Shown: positions 23,661-34,530 of the stretch, in pieces
Position numbering within the stretch: position 1 is the stretch's first letter
Layout of the letters: every line of letters begins with the position of its first letter
Source of the DNA: Cynocephalus volans
Taxonomy: Eukaryota; Chordata; Mammalia; Dermoptera; Cynocephalidae
Assembly (NCBI RefSeq): GCF_027409185.1
Contig: NC_084463.1
Span: forward strand, 45,734,407 to 45,798,406
DNA: 64,000 bases
Reading direction: 5' to 3'
The notes under the pieces: model-generated
Told to the model about the DNA's origin: nothing
Seen by the model: the letters and a program-made list of their open reading frames with translations, nothing else
Databases searched by the model: none
Position numbers and translations under genes: made by a program

Positions 23661-24481
23661 CATGAGTGGTTTTTCTAATTTCCTTTTTAGATTGTTAAGA
23701 AATAATAGTTAAACATAAACTTATATTAGTGTGTTAATTTTGTACTATCTAATTTAGCTGAATTTGGTATGAATTCACTCTTTAAAACAAAATGCTTAGG
23801 GTTTCCTTCATATAAGCTTATGTTGTCTGCAAATAGACATAATTTTTTCTTTCCCATCTACATGCTTTTTTCTATATGTGTGTGCAAGTGCTCTGGCTAA
23901 AATTTCCAGTACTGTGTTTGACAGAAGTTTAAAAGTGGATGTCCTTGTCTTGTTTTTGATCTCAGAGAAAAACCTTGCAGTCTTTCACCTCTGAATATGT
24001 CAGCTGTGAGCTGTTTACATATGGCCTTCATCATATTGCAGTTATTTCCCCATATTTCTAATTGCTGAGTGCTATTGTAAAAGAAAGAAGGGCTAAAAGC
24101 TGTCAAATGTTTTTCTGTATCAAATGAAATAATTCTATGGTTTTATGCATTTATTGTTACTGCGGTATATTACATTGATTAAATTTTGTGTGTTGAACCA
24201 TTATTGTATTCCAGGAATAAAGCACAGTATTTTGTTTAATATAATGTTATCACTATTGATATTACCTATATTATAACTGTATATATTCAGAATAAATTGA
24301 CAGTATTATTATATTATAGAATAGCCCTCTTTATCTTCACTAACAATTTTTTTGTTTTAACGTTTATTGTCTGATTTTAGTATAGCCACTCTGGCTTTCA
24401 CATGTTTGCATTTGTGTATAAATACTTTTACATTTATCTTATTTGTGTCTTTGGATCCAAAGTGAGTGTCTTATAGAGTAC

Positions 24482-24565
24482 ACGAGGATACTGCAAAGAG
24501 TTTGTGAAAAAAATAGAATTAAAATATAATATGAATCTTTCCATGAAAGTTTTGAAGTACCCTCA
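24482..24565. mobile_element. MADE2-like mariner MITE
   Basis: An 84-bp element with inverted ends (ACGAGGATACTGCAAAGAGT and TTTTGAAGTACCCTCAT) around 'gaattaaaatataatatgaatctttccatga'. It is more similar to the remembered MADE2 consensus than the copy at 5658. Confidence 0.7.
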
Positions 24566-25492
24566 TATATTTTCATTTTGTTGTTATTGATGATACTGTT
24601 TTTCAGATTCAGTTAGACAATCTCTAACTTTTGAAAGGATTAACCAATCCTTTCATGTCCAATGTTGATATTGATACAGTTGAATTTGCATCTGACATTT
24701 ACTTTTTGTTTTTTATAGACCAAATGCCCTTTAGGATATTTTATTCTTTTTCCTGCTTTCATTTGCTTTAAGTGATTCTTTTTCATGTAGCATTTTAATA
24801 TATTTAAAATTTACTTCTATACGTTTTCAGTTTTTTTCTCATTGGTGTCTCTAGGAGTTATCATTTGCATTTAACTCATCATAATCTGCTTCAGAATTAT
24901 TTTAAAACAACTATAATGAACTACAGAAATGTTATTTCTATATATCTCTATTTCTTTCCCCCAACTTCTTTAGTATTCTTATTTTATGTATACGTTACAA
25001 ACTCAAAAATATAATGTTCTGACTTTCTCTATGGAATTATATTTAGTTTTAAAAAGCTGAGAGAAGTTAGTTGATCAATTATATATTTACATTTTCCATG
25101 ATAACCTTCTCATCTCTTATTCTTTTCATTTTTCCTGTGAATTCAAGTTATTATCTTTAGTGATTACCTTGACTGAATATAGCTTTGATTCTCCAGGTCC
25201 TGGTGTAGCTATTAGAAAATATATCTATATAATTATAGACCCAATTTTTTGGTTACATATATATTTTATGCAATTGCTTTTAAAAATAACTTATTAAAAA
25301 TAAATATACATTCATACTGTCTTCTATAATTACAAAATTACTTTTATCAGTGCTCTTCCTCTTTTTCTGTGCCTTCAATTTACCCTCTGTTGTCACTGAG
25401 GGACTACACTTTAATATTTCTTATAAGGTGAGTGTGCTAGCAGCAAATTTTCTTTTTCTTTATCTGGGATTCTTTATTTTGCCTTTAGTTTT

Positions 25493-25609
25493 CTCATAAT
25501 TAATTAATTAATTTAATTAATTTTGCTAGCTGACCAGAATGGGGATCTGAACCTTTGACCTTGGTGTTATACCACCATGCTCTAACCAACTGAACTAACC
25601 AGCCAGTCA
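25493..25609 (-). mobile_element. Ile-tRNA-derived SINE with target duplication
   Basis: The reverse strand folds as a tRNA-like head: GGCTGGTTAGTTCAGTTGGT (A box), an anticodon-arm region 'gtggtataacaccaaggtc', then B box GGTTCAGATCC and an acceptor-like 'ctggtcag'. It matches tRNA-Ile layout and is followed by a TTAA-rich tail. TGCCTTTAGTTTT (25480-25492) and TGCCTTTAATTTT (25610-25622) are the target duplication, with 1 mismatch. Confidence 0.88.
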
Positions 25610-25662
25610 TGCCTTTAATTTTGTTATATAGCTTTGCTGGATACATAATTCTTGGTTAAAAG

Positions 25663-25694
25663 ATATTTGTTTGTTTGTTTGTTTGTTTGTTTTA
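25663..25694. repeat. (TTTG)n microsatellite
   Basis: A run of TTTG/TTTGT units ending in TTTTAACACC. It could be a reversed L1 or SINE tail. Confidence 0.8.
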
Positions 25695-26635
25695 ACACCG
25701 AATAAAAATAAGAAGAGGTTTTAAAGGACTTTCAAGAAGGCAAACAGATCCAAACCTAAGAAGTTTGCCTGGATTGAGCAATGAGGTCATAATGATAAAA
25801 GTTGATGATAGATTGTACTGGGTTGGAGATAGCTAGAAGAATTATACTTGAAGACAGAAGTCTGTGTGGTAGGTCTGAAGTCTGACTGAGTCCAAGTGGA
25901 GAAAATGTTAGGGGATCAGAGAAGACGTGTGGTAAGTACATCAGGCTGAATGCAAACAGGCTGGGAGCTGGAGTACTGTTCTCAGTTTCATAGGTTTAGA
26001 AGACTAAAACTCACCACTGTAAAAACCACATATTTAATTAGAAAAGAGAAAATTGTGACAGATAAAATGATGTGTGGTAAGGTTAGGGTTAATTACCACA
26101 AAAAATGTTGTTTATGGGTTGTCAGAGAAACAATAACTTTGGAAGTTGCTAAGGAGTGGGTGCTCTAATGCTGAGTGCATGAAATAAAACAGTCCCATGA
26201 GTAGAAGCTGCCGAGGAGACTGAGAATGAAAATGGCAGAACACATCACCCCAGGACCTGATACTAAGTTAGATATATTTGGAAGGGCAATGTATATTCCA
26301 GACCTCAGTGCTGCTTAACATGGAGATGTTCTTTCTTCCTTCTATACATGCAAGTGCCAAAATTGGCATACTGGTGGATAGTGAAAAGTATCCTGAATTC
26401 TGCTTTCCATGCCTGGTGCTCTAGCTTAGAGTTGCGTCCTCTGGAAGACAGAGAACCTTATTTAAGTAGGTCTGCCAGAGGTGGCATTTTCTTAATTCCC
26501 GCCAAAGTGCTTATATTCTAAGTATAGCTTTAAAAGCCAGAAACCAACAGGAAACATGTATTAAGACCAGCAGGAATTACTCAAAACATTGAGGGTATAT
26601 TGAGAAATCTAAGAGACATTCTACTCATTTATGTT
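25695..26635. other. Intergenic sequence, nothing recognised
   Basis: No protein-like frame or repeat was identified. The frame at 25950-26168 has no familiar motif. Confidence 0.45.
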
Positions 26636-27811
26636 AGAATTATTGGTAAACAAGGGAATGTCCTGCCAACTGCCTGACCATGAGCCGAGGTGAGCACCAT
26701 CCCACATGCCACTTCTGTGGGCCCAGACCCAAGCCTCAGAAAGGCCCACCCAAAGCCTGAGAAGGAGCCAAGGTGGTCTACCACAGCCACTGCCACATCT
26801 ACTGCCACTGCAAGGATGGCTCACCACCAGAGTGGCAGCCAGTGACAGCCTGCAGGGAGCCCACTGCACACTTGATTGCATTGAAACAGGAGTCACCAGT
26901 AGAACTTACAAATAGAGAAAGCCTTTCTCCTCATAGCCCAATCCAGAGTAATAGAGGAAACAAGTGCCCTACCAGATGACCAAACATTAATGAAAAAGTA
27001 CTAGAACTGAAAATGAACAAGAAGATATGACACCATCAAAGGAATACAGTAACTCTAAAATACAGATCCCATAGAGCAAGAAACCCTAGAAATGTCTGAA
27101 AAGGAATTCTAGGCAGTGATCTTAAGATAACTCAAAGAGGTGAGAGAAGACTCAATTATGGAACACAATAAAATAAGAAAAAATATCCAGGATATGAAGG
27201 GGGAAATTTAAAAAGAGATTAATACCTTAAAAAATAATATAAAACTCCTAGAACTGAAGGATTCACTCAGTGAAATAAAAAGCACAACAGACAGCTTGAG
27301 CAGCAGGCGAGAAGAAAGAATTTCAGATCTCAAAGATGGTATTTTTGAAATAACTTAGCCAGACAAAAAAAGGAAAAGAGAATTTTAAAAAAGAAAAAAA
27401 TCTAAGAGAGCTAGCAAACAATCTCAAATGCACAAACATCTGAATCACTGGTATTCCAGAAGGGGAGGAAAAGGAAGTTACGCTGAATACCTAGTTAAGG
27501 AAAAATAATGGAAAGCATCCCAGGCATAGGGAGAGACACAGACTTTCATATCCAGGAAGCCCAAAGATTGCCAAACATATTCAATCCAAAAAGATCCTCT
27601 CCAAGACACATTCTGGTCAAACTGGCAAAGCTCAAAGACAAAGAGAATTCTAAAAGCAGCAAGAAAAAAGCATCAAGCCAACCATAACGGAGCCCCATTA
27701 GACTAACAACAGACTTCTCAACTGAAACCTACATTCCAGAACAAAACAGGACGATATATTCAAAATACTGAAAGAAAAAAATTGTCAGCTAAGAATTCTA
27801 TACCCAGCAAG

Positions 27812-28160
27812 AGTAGTGTTGCAAAACAGGATCGCTCTAGACAGGCTTATCACTGCCCAAGTGGGCAGCTGTGCCATTATTAAGACAGAATGTTGTATGT
27901 ATATTCCTGATTTCTCTTACACTATCTCCCTTGCTCTGAAAACCACGCATGCCAAAATTAAGGCTATTGATGCTAGTGCCCAAGACCCTTTCTCAGATTG
28001 GTTTTTCTCACTTGGCTCATTCTGGGAAAAAAGTCATAATAAGAGTAGCGGTAGTGACAGGAGTGCTGTTGTTCAGTACTTGTGGGCTGTACTGCATTTA
28101 TGGTATTTGGATGCAATGCACAATTCACTACTCCACCCTAGGGGACATGCAGAAGATTAA
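27812..28160 (+). pseudogene. ERV envelope TM subunit fragment (class I type)
   Basis: This is the C-terminal half of a retroviral envelope transmembrane subunit. The frame opens with LQNRIALDRL, the region of the immunosuppressive-like segment. It carries the CX6CC disulfide motif (codons 27870-27896), typical of gamma/class I type TM proteins, then CMYIPDFS and DPFSDWFFSL. The hydrophobic membrane anchor (about 28045-28110) lies in another frame, so at least one frameshift separates it from the ectodomain. The surface subunit, fusion peptide, gag and pol are absent. The fragment abuts L1 directly on its left and an LTR on its right. It is non-functional. Confidence 0.85.
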
Positions 28161-28656
28161 TGTGCTGTGAAGACTGAGAGTGGAACAGTCATATGTAGGA
28201 GTGGAATGTAGGGTAAATGCTAGACATAGCCCTATTCCCTCCTCCCCATACATACCAGAGTTCCTCCTTCCCCTGGGGAAACTACTCCTGGCCAAAGTAG
28301 TTATCTAGGGGAAGGCATGCATCCTTTAAGACAAACAGGGCTGGAGGGAGCAGGGAACCTAAGTAAATGAACAAGCACTCTGGCGCCAGAAGAGTAGAGA
28401 GTAGGTTAACTTATCTACTCAGCCAGATTTCCCACACACTCTGAGTTACGTGAGTAAGATGAGAGTCTACATGTAAGTCCGAAAATAATTTTACCACTAC
28501 TCTGATCTGTTCACTATATAACTGTTCTTATGTACCCCATAGCAGTGTGGATATCTGACTGACCCACCACCATCAGTGACTCTCATAAATCTAATAAACC
28601 AATGTCTCTACCAGCTGGACCACCAGGAGTGTTCTTTGGAGTTGGCAAACACTACA
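28161..28656 (+). mobile_element. 3' LTR of the env-bearing ERV fragment
   Basis: The LTR follows the env stop region, begins near TGTGCTGTGAAG and ends in ...AACACTACA at 28656. It contains a TATA-like TATATAAC (28515) and AATAAA (28593-28598), in the expected order. No second copy was seen in the window. The 5' boundary is uncertain by about 30 bases. Confidence 0.65.
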
Positions 28657-31600
28657 TAAGTGCCCTCTCACATAAGGCACTCCTGCATTAGAGTGGGTGA
28701 CCTGAATACCCCTCTCTCAGCATTGGATGGACCATCCAATCAACATTGGATGTTGATTTTCCAAGCAACAAATCAACTAAGAAACAAAGGATTTAAACAC
28801 CTTAGACCAATTGGACCTGGAAGACATCTACAGACCATTTTATCCAACAACTACAGAATATATATTCTTCTTATCAGCTCATGGAACATTCTCAAGGATA
28901 GACCACAGGTGAGGTGACAAAGCAAGTCTCAGCAAATTTTAAAAAATCAAAATAATTCCAAGTATCTTTTCAAACAACAATGGACTAAATCTGGAAATCA
29001 ATAACAAGTGAAACTCTGGAAACTATACAAGTGCAGGAAAACTAAACAACAGGCTCCTGAATGACCTATGAGCCCAAGAAAAAATTAAACAGGGAATCAA
29101 AAAGTTTCTTTAAACTAATAAAAATAAAGATATATCATACCAAAACCTGTGGGATCCTGCAAAAAGCCATACTAAGAGGGAAGTTTATTGCAATAAATGC
29201 TTGCATCAAAAGAATTTTTTTAAAAAATCAAGTAAATGACAGCACAGCACCTAGAAAAACAACAATCCAATTCTCAAAGTAGTAGACAGAAATAATTAAG
29301 ATCACAGGACAACTAAATGAAAAAGAAACTTCAAAAATGATACTAAAGATCAATGAAACCACAAGTTGATTCTTGAGAAGATAAATAAAATAGAGAAACC
29401 ATTAGCTAGATTAACAACAACAACAACAACTATTCCAAAAATATTAAAACAGAAGCCATTCTCCCAAAGTTATTCTATGAGACCAGCATCACCCTGATAC
29501 CAAAACCAGACAAATATAAAACAAAAAAAGAAAATTACAGGCCAATATCTTTGATGAACATAGATGCAAAAATTCTCAACAAAATGTTAGCAATCAGAAT
29601 ACAGGAATGCATCAAAAAAATTATACATCACGATCCAGTGGGATTTATCCCAGGGAAGCAAGCATGGCTCAACATATGCAAATCAGTAAATGTGATACAC
29701 CACATCAACAATACCAAGGACAAAATCCATGTGATTATCTCAATAGATGCAGAAAAAAACATCTGACAAAATTGAAAATCCCTTCATGATAAATACTCTC
29801 AGCAAATTAGATGCAGAAGAAAATTATCTCAACACAATGAAAGCCATATATGAAAAATCAATCATCAATATCATCCTGAAAGGGGAAAAAATGAAAGCTT
29901 TTCCCTTAAGAACAAGAAAAATACAAGGATGTCCACTCTCACCACTCCTATTTAACACAGTATTAGAAGTACTAGGTAGAGCAATTAGTCAAGGGACAGA
30001 AAGAAAGGGCATCCAGATAGGAAAGAGTGAAATCAAACTGTCCCTGTTCACAGATGACATGAGCTTACATATAGAAAAACCTAAAGATGCTAGCAAAAAA
30101 CTCTTAGTGCTGATTAACAATTTCAATAATGTGGCAGAATACAAAATCAGCACCCAAAAATCAATAGTGTTTTTATACTCCAATAACGAGCTAGCAGAAA
30201 AAGAAATCAAGAAAGCAAGCCCATTCACAATAGTTGCCAAAACAAAACAAAACAAACAAACAAACAAAAAACCTAGAAATCAATTTAATCAAGGTGATTA
30301 AAGATCCCTACAATGAGAACTATACAACACTGCTGAAAGAAATTAAAGAGGGCACAAAAAAATTGAAAGACATACTATGCTCTTGGATTAGAAGAATTAA
30401 CAGCATGAAAATGTCCATTCTACCAAAAGCAATCTATAGATTCAATGCAATCCCCATCAAAATTCCAATGACATTCTTCACAGAAATAGAAAAAGCAATC
30501 CTAACATTAATAGGGAACAACAAAAGTCTCTGAATAGCCAAAGCAATCCTGATCAAAAAACAATAAAACTGGAGGCCTAACCCTACCCAACTTCAAATAA
30601 CATTACAAAGTTTCAAATAATATTACAAAACATGGCAATGGCATAAAAGCAGACACTTGGACTAATGCAACAGAATAGAATGCCCAAGAATCAACCCACA
30701 GACTTCTAGACAACCAATCTTTGGCAAAGGCTACATGAGCATACATTGGGGAAAAGACTGCCTCTTCAATCAATCATGCTGGGAAAACTGGACATCCATA
30801 TGCTTAAGAATAAAACTGGATCCGTACCTTTGAACATATACCAAAATCAACTCAAAATGGATTAAAGACTTAAATATAAGACCTGAAACCATAAATTTAC
30901 TAAAAGAAAACATAGGGGAAGCACTCCAGTTAGCAGTACTAGGCAAAGAATTTATGAATAAGGTCCCCAAAGCACAAGCAACAAAAGGAATAATAAACAA
31001 GTGGATTATATCAAATTAAAAACCTTCTGCACAGCAAAGGAAAAAAACAACAGAGAGGAAAGACAACCTACTGAGTAGGAGAAAATATTTACAAACTATA
31101 CATCTGACAAAGGATTAATATCCAGAATATATAAGGAAATCAAACTACTATACAGTAAAAACAAACAAATAAACAAACAATTCAATTAAGAAATGGGTAA
31201 AAGAGATGAGCAGATATTTTTCAAAGGAAGACATACAAATGGCCAACAGGTACATGAAAAAGTGTCATCATCACTAGTCATCCAGGAAATGCAAATCAAA
31301 ACCACATTGAGATATCATCTCACCCCATTTAGACTGGCAGTATGAAAAAAACAGAATAACAAATGCTGGTGAGGATATGGGGAAAGGGGAACTCTTCTAC
31401 ATTGTTGGTGGGATGGTAAATTAGCATAGCCATTATGGAAAACAATATAGAGGTTTTTCAAACAACTACACACAGAACTACCGTATGATCCAGCAATCCC
31501 ACTATGGGATGTATATCCAAAGGAATGGAAATCATCATGTTGAAGGGATACCTGCACTTCTATGTTCATCACAGTTCTATATACAACAGCTAAAATATGG

Positions 31601-32337
31601 AACCAACCTAAATGTCCACCACAGATGACTGTATAAGGAAAATGTGGTATATACACATGATGGAATACCACTTAGCCATAAAAAAGAATAAAATTCTGCC
31701 ACTTGCAGCAACATGGATGAGACTGGAGAGCATTATATTAAGCCAGACAGAGAAAGAGAAATACCTTATGTCCTCACTCATACCTGGGTAATAAGAAAGA
31801 AGGAAAGGGAGAAAGAAAGAAGAAAGGAAGGAAGAAGGAAAGAACCACAATAATATGTTGAATTTTCAGAAGGAGAGAACAGACCTAATAATACTAGAAC
31901 TGGGGAGGGGGGAGAGATGGGGGCTGGGGAGTGACAGGTTTGTTAAAGGCATAAAGAAAAATTATGACTTTTAATAATGAATATGCTAATAATAATAATA
32001 ATAAATAAAATTTAAAATATTTACAAAAAATCACAAGATGGCATTAAGAAAAAATACAAATTTTAAAAATACAGTATAAGAACTATTTGCATAGCATTGA
32101 CAAGCATTATAAGCAATGTAGAGATGATTTAAAGTATATGGACATTTCTGTTGGTTGTATGCAAATGCTATGCCATTTTATATAAGGGACTTGCATGTCT
32201 CTGAATTTTGGTATTCTCTGTGGTCTTGAATCCAACTCCTTGAGGATACTGAGGGGTAACTGTATTTATTTCTATTTGCAGTTGAGGAACAACTTTTCCA
32301 ATTTCTTTAGGAGATAGTGAATAGATTTGAGCAGTAA

Positions 32338-32370
32338 TGGGAGAGAGAGAGAGAAAGAGAGAGAGAGACA
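32338..32370. repeat. (GA)n microsatellite
   Basis: An alternating GAGA tract with a few A insertions. Confidence 0.9.
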
Positions 32371-32482
32371 GAATATTTCCATATGCACTTTGTATGTGTA
32401 CAAAATATACATAATACTATTTTTTTCTTCTGGAAGTTTTTTCATAGATATTCCAATGTGTATTTCCTAAGAACAACGATTT

Positions 32483-32865
32483 TGCTATGGGTTAAAAATG
32501 TCCCCCAAAAGTTCATATATTGGAAACTTGACCCCCAGTGTAACAGTGTTAGGAGGGTGGGAAATCCAATTATGGTGTTTGAAAGGTGAGGCCTTTAAGA
32601 GGTGTTAGACTGTGAGGACTGTGCCCTGCTGAATGGATTGATCCATTCATACAGTAATGGGCATGGATCCAAAGGCTTTGAAAGGAGAGCAAGTGAGAAG
32701 GTTAGCTGTCTTGCTCAGTTCATTCTTGCCACATGACGCCCTTGCTACCATGGGACTCTGTAGAGAGTTTCTACACAGAAGAAACCCCTCACAATATGTA
32801 TCCCCTGGATTGTGTACTTCCCAGCCTCCCAGATCAAAGCTGTGAGAAAAAAATTTCAATTCTTT
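32483..32865 (+). mobile_element. MaLR (MST/MLT1-type) LTR, plus strand
   Basis: It starts TGCTATGGGTTAAAAATGTCC and continues 'caaaagttcatatattggaaacttg', 'ggtgaggcctttaagaggtg', and the 3' part 'cttcccagcctcccagatcaaagctgtgag'. The order matches MaLR LTRs. The 3' end is decayed. Confidence 0.7.
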
Positions 32866-33207
32866 ATACAAAAAAACAATTATTAAAAAGCATGTGTTGA
32901 TGATAATGTATATGACAATAAAACCCCCTGTAACAAGATTATCTGGAAAAATGAGCTTGCATCCTAAATTTTTGGAATTCTGCACTTCTTAATCTGCTGC
33001 TTTCCAATAATTAGGTAAGTTTTGGTGTTTCTTCTGGTGGCTCCCCTTTCTACCAATCCCAGAGACAGGGCTTGTTCTGCTTCTGTAGGTGACATGACAA
33101 TTATGGGCCTGGAGGAAAATGGGCTGACGACATCACTTTCTTATAACCACATCCTTGGGGTCTCATCTCACATACACAGCCCCAGTCCAAGAACTGAGCT
33201 GGGTGAG

Positions 33208-33639
33208 TGTGGGAGCACACATGCTTGACAAAGAACAGGGAGTGCACAAAGGGCAAAAGTCCTAAATGCACTTATGCAGAACCTAAATGCTGAAAACAGC
33301 ACATGCTGAAAACAGCAAATGGTTTCTGCTAGATTAGATAAGAAAATTAAAGTCATTTCTTATCCATTTTACTCCCTTTCCTTTATTTCTCAAGATGTTT
33401 TCCCGGGATTGTCCCATAGCCAATTTCTTTTTATTCCCTTGATAAATTATTGATTCAGTTGTTTTTTTCTCTTGTATTTCCTTGTCTGTACAATAAAAGC
33501 TGAAACAAATACTCAGGGCTGTCTTGTTTCTCCCTTCTTGAGGGAGTTGTCTTGGTGTAGTCCCTTCAGCCTTCTCATTGCTCTTAATATTTGGGTTCTG
33601 AGTAATCTTTGCATCTCCATCACACAGAGAGAAGTGACA
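33208..33639 (+). mobile_element. Solo LTR (family A), diverged copy
   Basis: It ends with 'tctgagtaatctttgcatctccatcac...agagaagtgaca', the same end as the LTRs at 55045 and 62066, and has AATAAA at 33492. It begins TGTGGGAGCACAC. The U3 part is poorly conserved with the other copies, so this may be a sister subfamily. Confidence 0.6.
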
Positions 33640-34025
33640 GGTGAGTGTGTATTTTTCAGCTTCATTAACAGAGAGAGCTCAAGACTTGGGTTGGTGGTGA
33701 AATGAAGCAGAATTTTCTCAATAAAATGTTAAGATAATTCTCTTTTTATAACTTTATTCCTCTCTCATTGAGTCATCACTAAATACAATAGATGTCTTCA
33801 GATGAAAAGATCAATTTCATAAGTCTTATGAGGCACTAAATGTATAGATTTCTGAAAGGACTTTTATAATTTTATGATGTTGAATTTGGACTGGAACTGT
33901 GTTTTTCCTAATTTTCTAATTGTTTTTCAAGTTATTGTATATAATTAGATCAAATTTTATGTTTTAAAGCCAGCACTTCCTGGTTGGTGAGGTTAAAACA
34001 TAAATTCGTAAATTACACCATCCAT

Positions 34026-34530
34026 GTTTTTGTCTTCTTTGGGTCCCTCAGTTTGTCTTGCAGTAGTGACCTGATCTTCTACACTGTGGCTATTTCCAAT
34101 GCGACCCAGACCAACTTGCTGGTCCTCAATGATGGCTGCTCACTTTCCCCGTGAAGCCCATTGTCAGGAGCTTGTTTTTCACACTGAAACTATCCAGCAG
34201 TGTCTTCTCTGTGGGGATTATGCTGCTTTCATGTGCACACATAGTCGTTCTCTTGTGCAGGCATCAGAGGCAATCCCAGAACCTTCACAGCACCGACCTG
34301 TCCCCAAGAGCCTCCTAAAAGAAAAGGCCACCCAAACCGTCCTGCTGCTGCTGAGCTTTTTTGTGGTCATGTACCGGATGAACCTCGTCGTGTTATCATT
34401 CTCAACTCTGTTATGGACAAAGGACCCAGTCCTCCCACATGTCCAGAAGCATGTGTTTAATGTCCATGCCACTGTCAGTCCTTTTGTGCTAATCGGTTTT
34501 GATAAAAAGGAAACCACGATTCCGTAAAAT
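34026..34530 (+). pseudogene. Vomeronasal type 1 receptor (V1R) pseudogene
   Basis: V1R proteins are seven-helix pheromone receptors of the vomeronasal epithelium. Only the second half is present. An extracellular loop segment reads SSDLIFYTVAIS...NLLVLNDGCSLSP. In a shifted frame, TM5 reads FFTLKLSSSVFSVGIMLLS with the loop LLCRHQRQSQNLHSTDLSPR. After another shift, TM6-TM7 read KATQTVLLLLSFFVVMYRMN and HATVSPFVLIGFDKK. The last frame (34099-34527) is open to a stop at 34525. At least two frameshifts and loss of TM1-TM4 show that it is dead. It lies between a family A LTR and AT-rich DNA, about 16 kb from an intact olfactory receptor. Confidence 0.88.

Larger units (their letters stand above)
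23740..25660 (-). mobile_element. Ancient L1 ORF2 fragment, minus strand
   Basis: Reversed, the segment gives decayed reverse-transcriptase sequence. The frame at 23897-24106 contains RSKTRQGHPLLNF, comparable with the [13 protein letters not shown] block of L1 RT. Further 5' ORF2-like sequence extends to about 25660. Frames are heavily broken and the element is interrupted by a MITE (24482) and a SINE (25493). Confidence 0.65.
26640..32020 (+). mobile_element. Long L1 LINE, plus strand, with an ERV piece replacing its middle
   Basis: A 5' UTR-like start (26640-26900) is followed by a broken ORF1 region (27000-27811). After the ERV-derived block (27812-28656), ORF2 resumes at about 28680. 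Reverse transcriptase is at 29551-30530, with [25 protein letters not shown] and the catalytic box read as FTDDMS near 30049. The C-terminal part reaches about 31780, then comes a polypurine tract and a 3' UTR ending in (TAA)n near 32000. The first part of ORF2 (endonuclease) is missing. Frameshifts and a gap near 29430 make it inactive. Confidence 0.92.

Noticed and set aside
26621..26979. Overlapping frames with His/Cys-rich sequence near 26773-26979
   Set aside because: The His/Cys spacing looks superficially like a zinc-binding motif, but the sequence is an L1 5' UTR-like region and frames overlap on both strands.
32657..32985. Open frames over 32647-32985
   Set aside because: They fall on a MaLR LTR and its flank, on both strands. 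No protein motif is recognisable.
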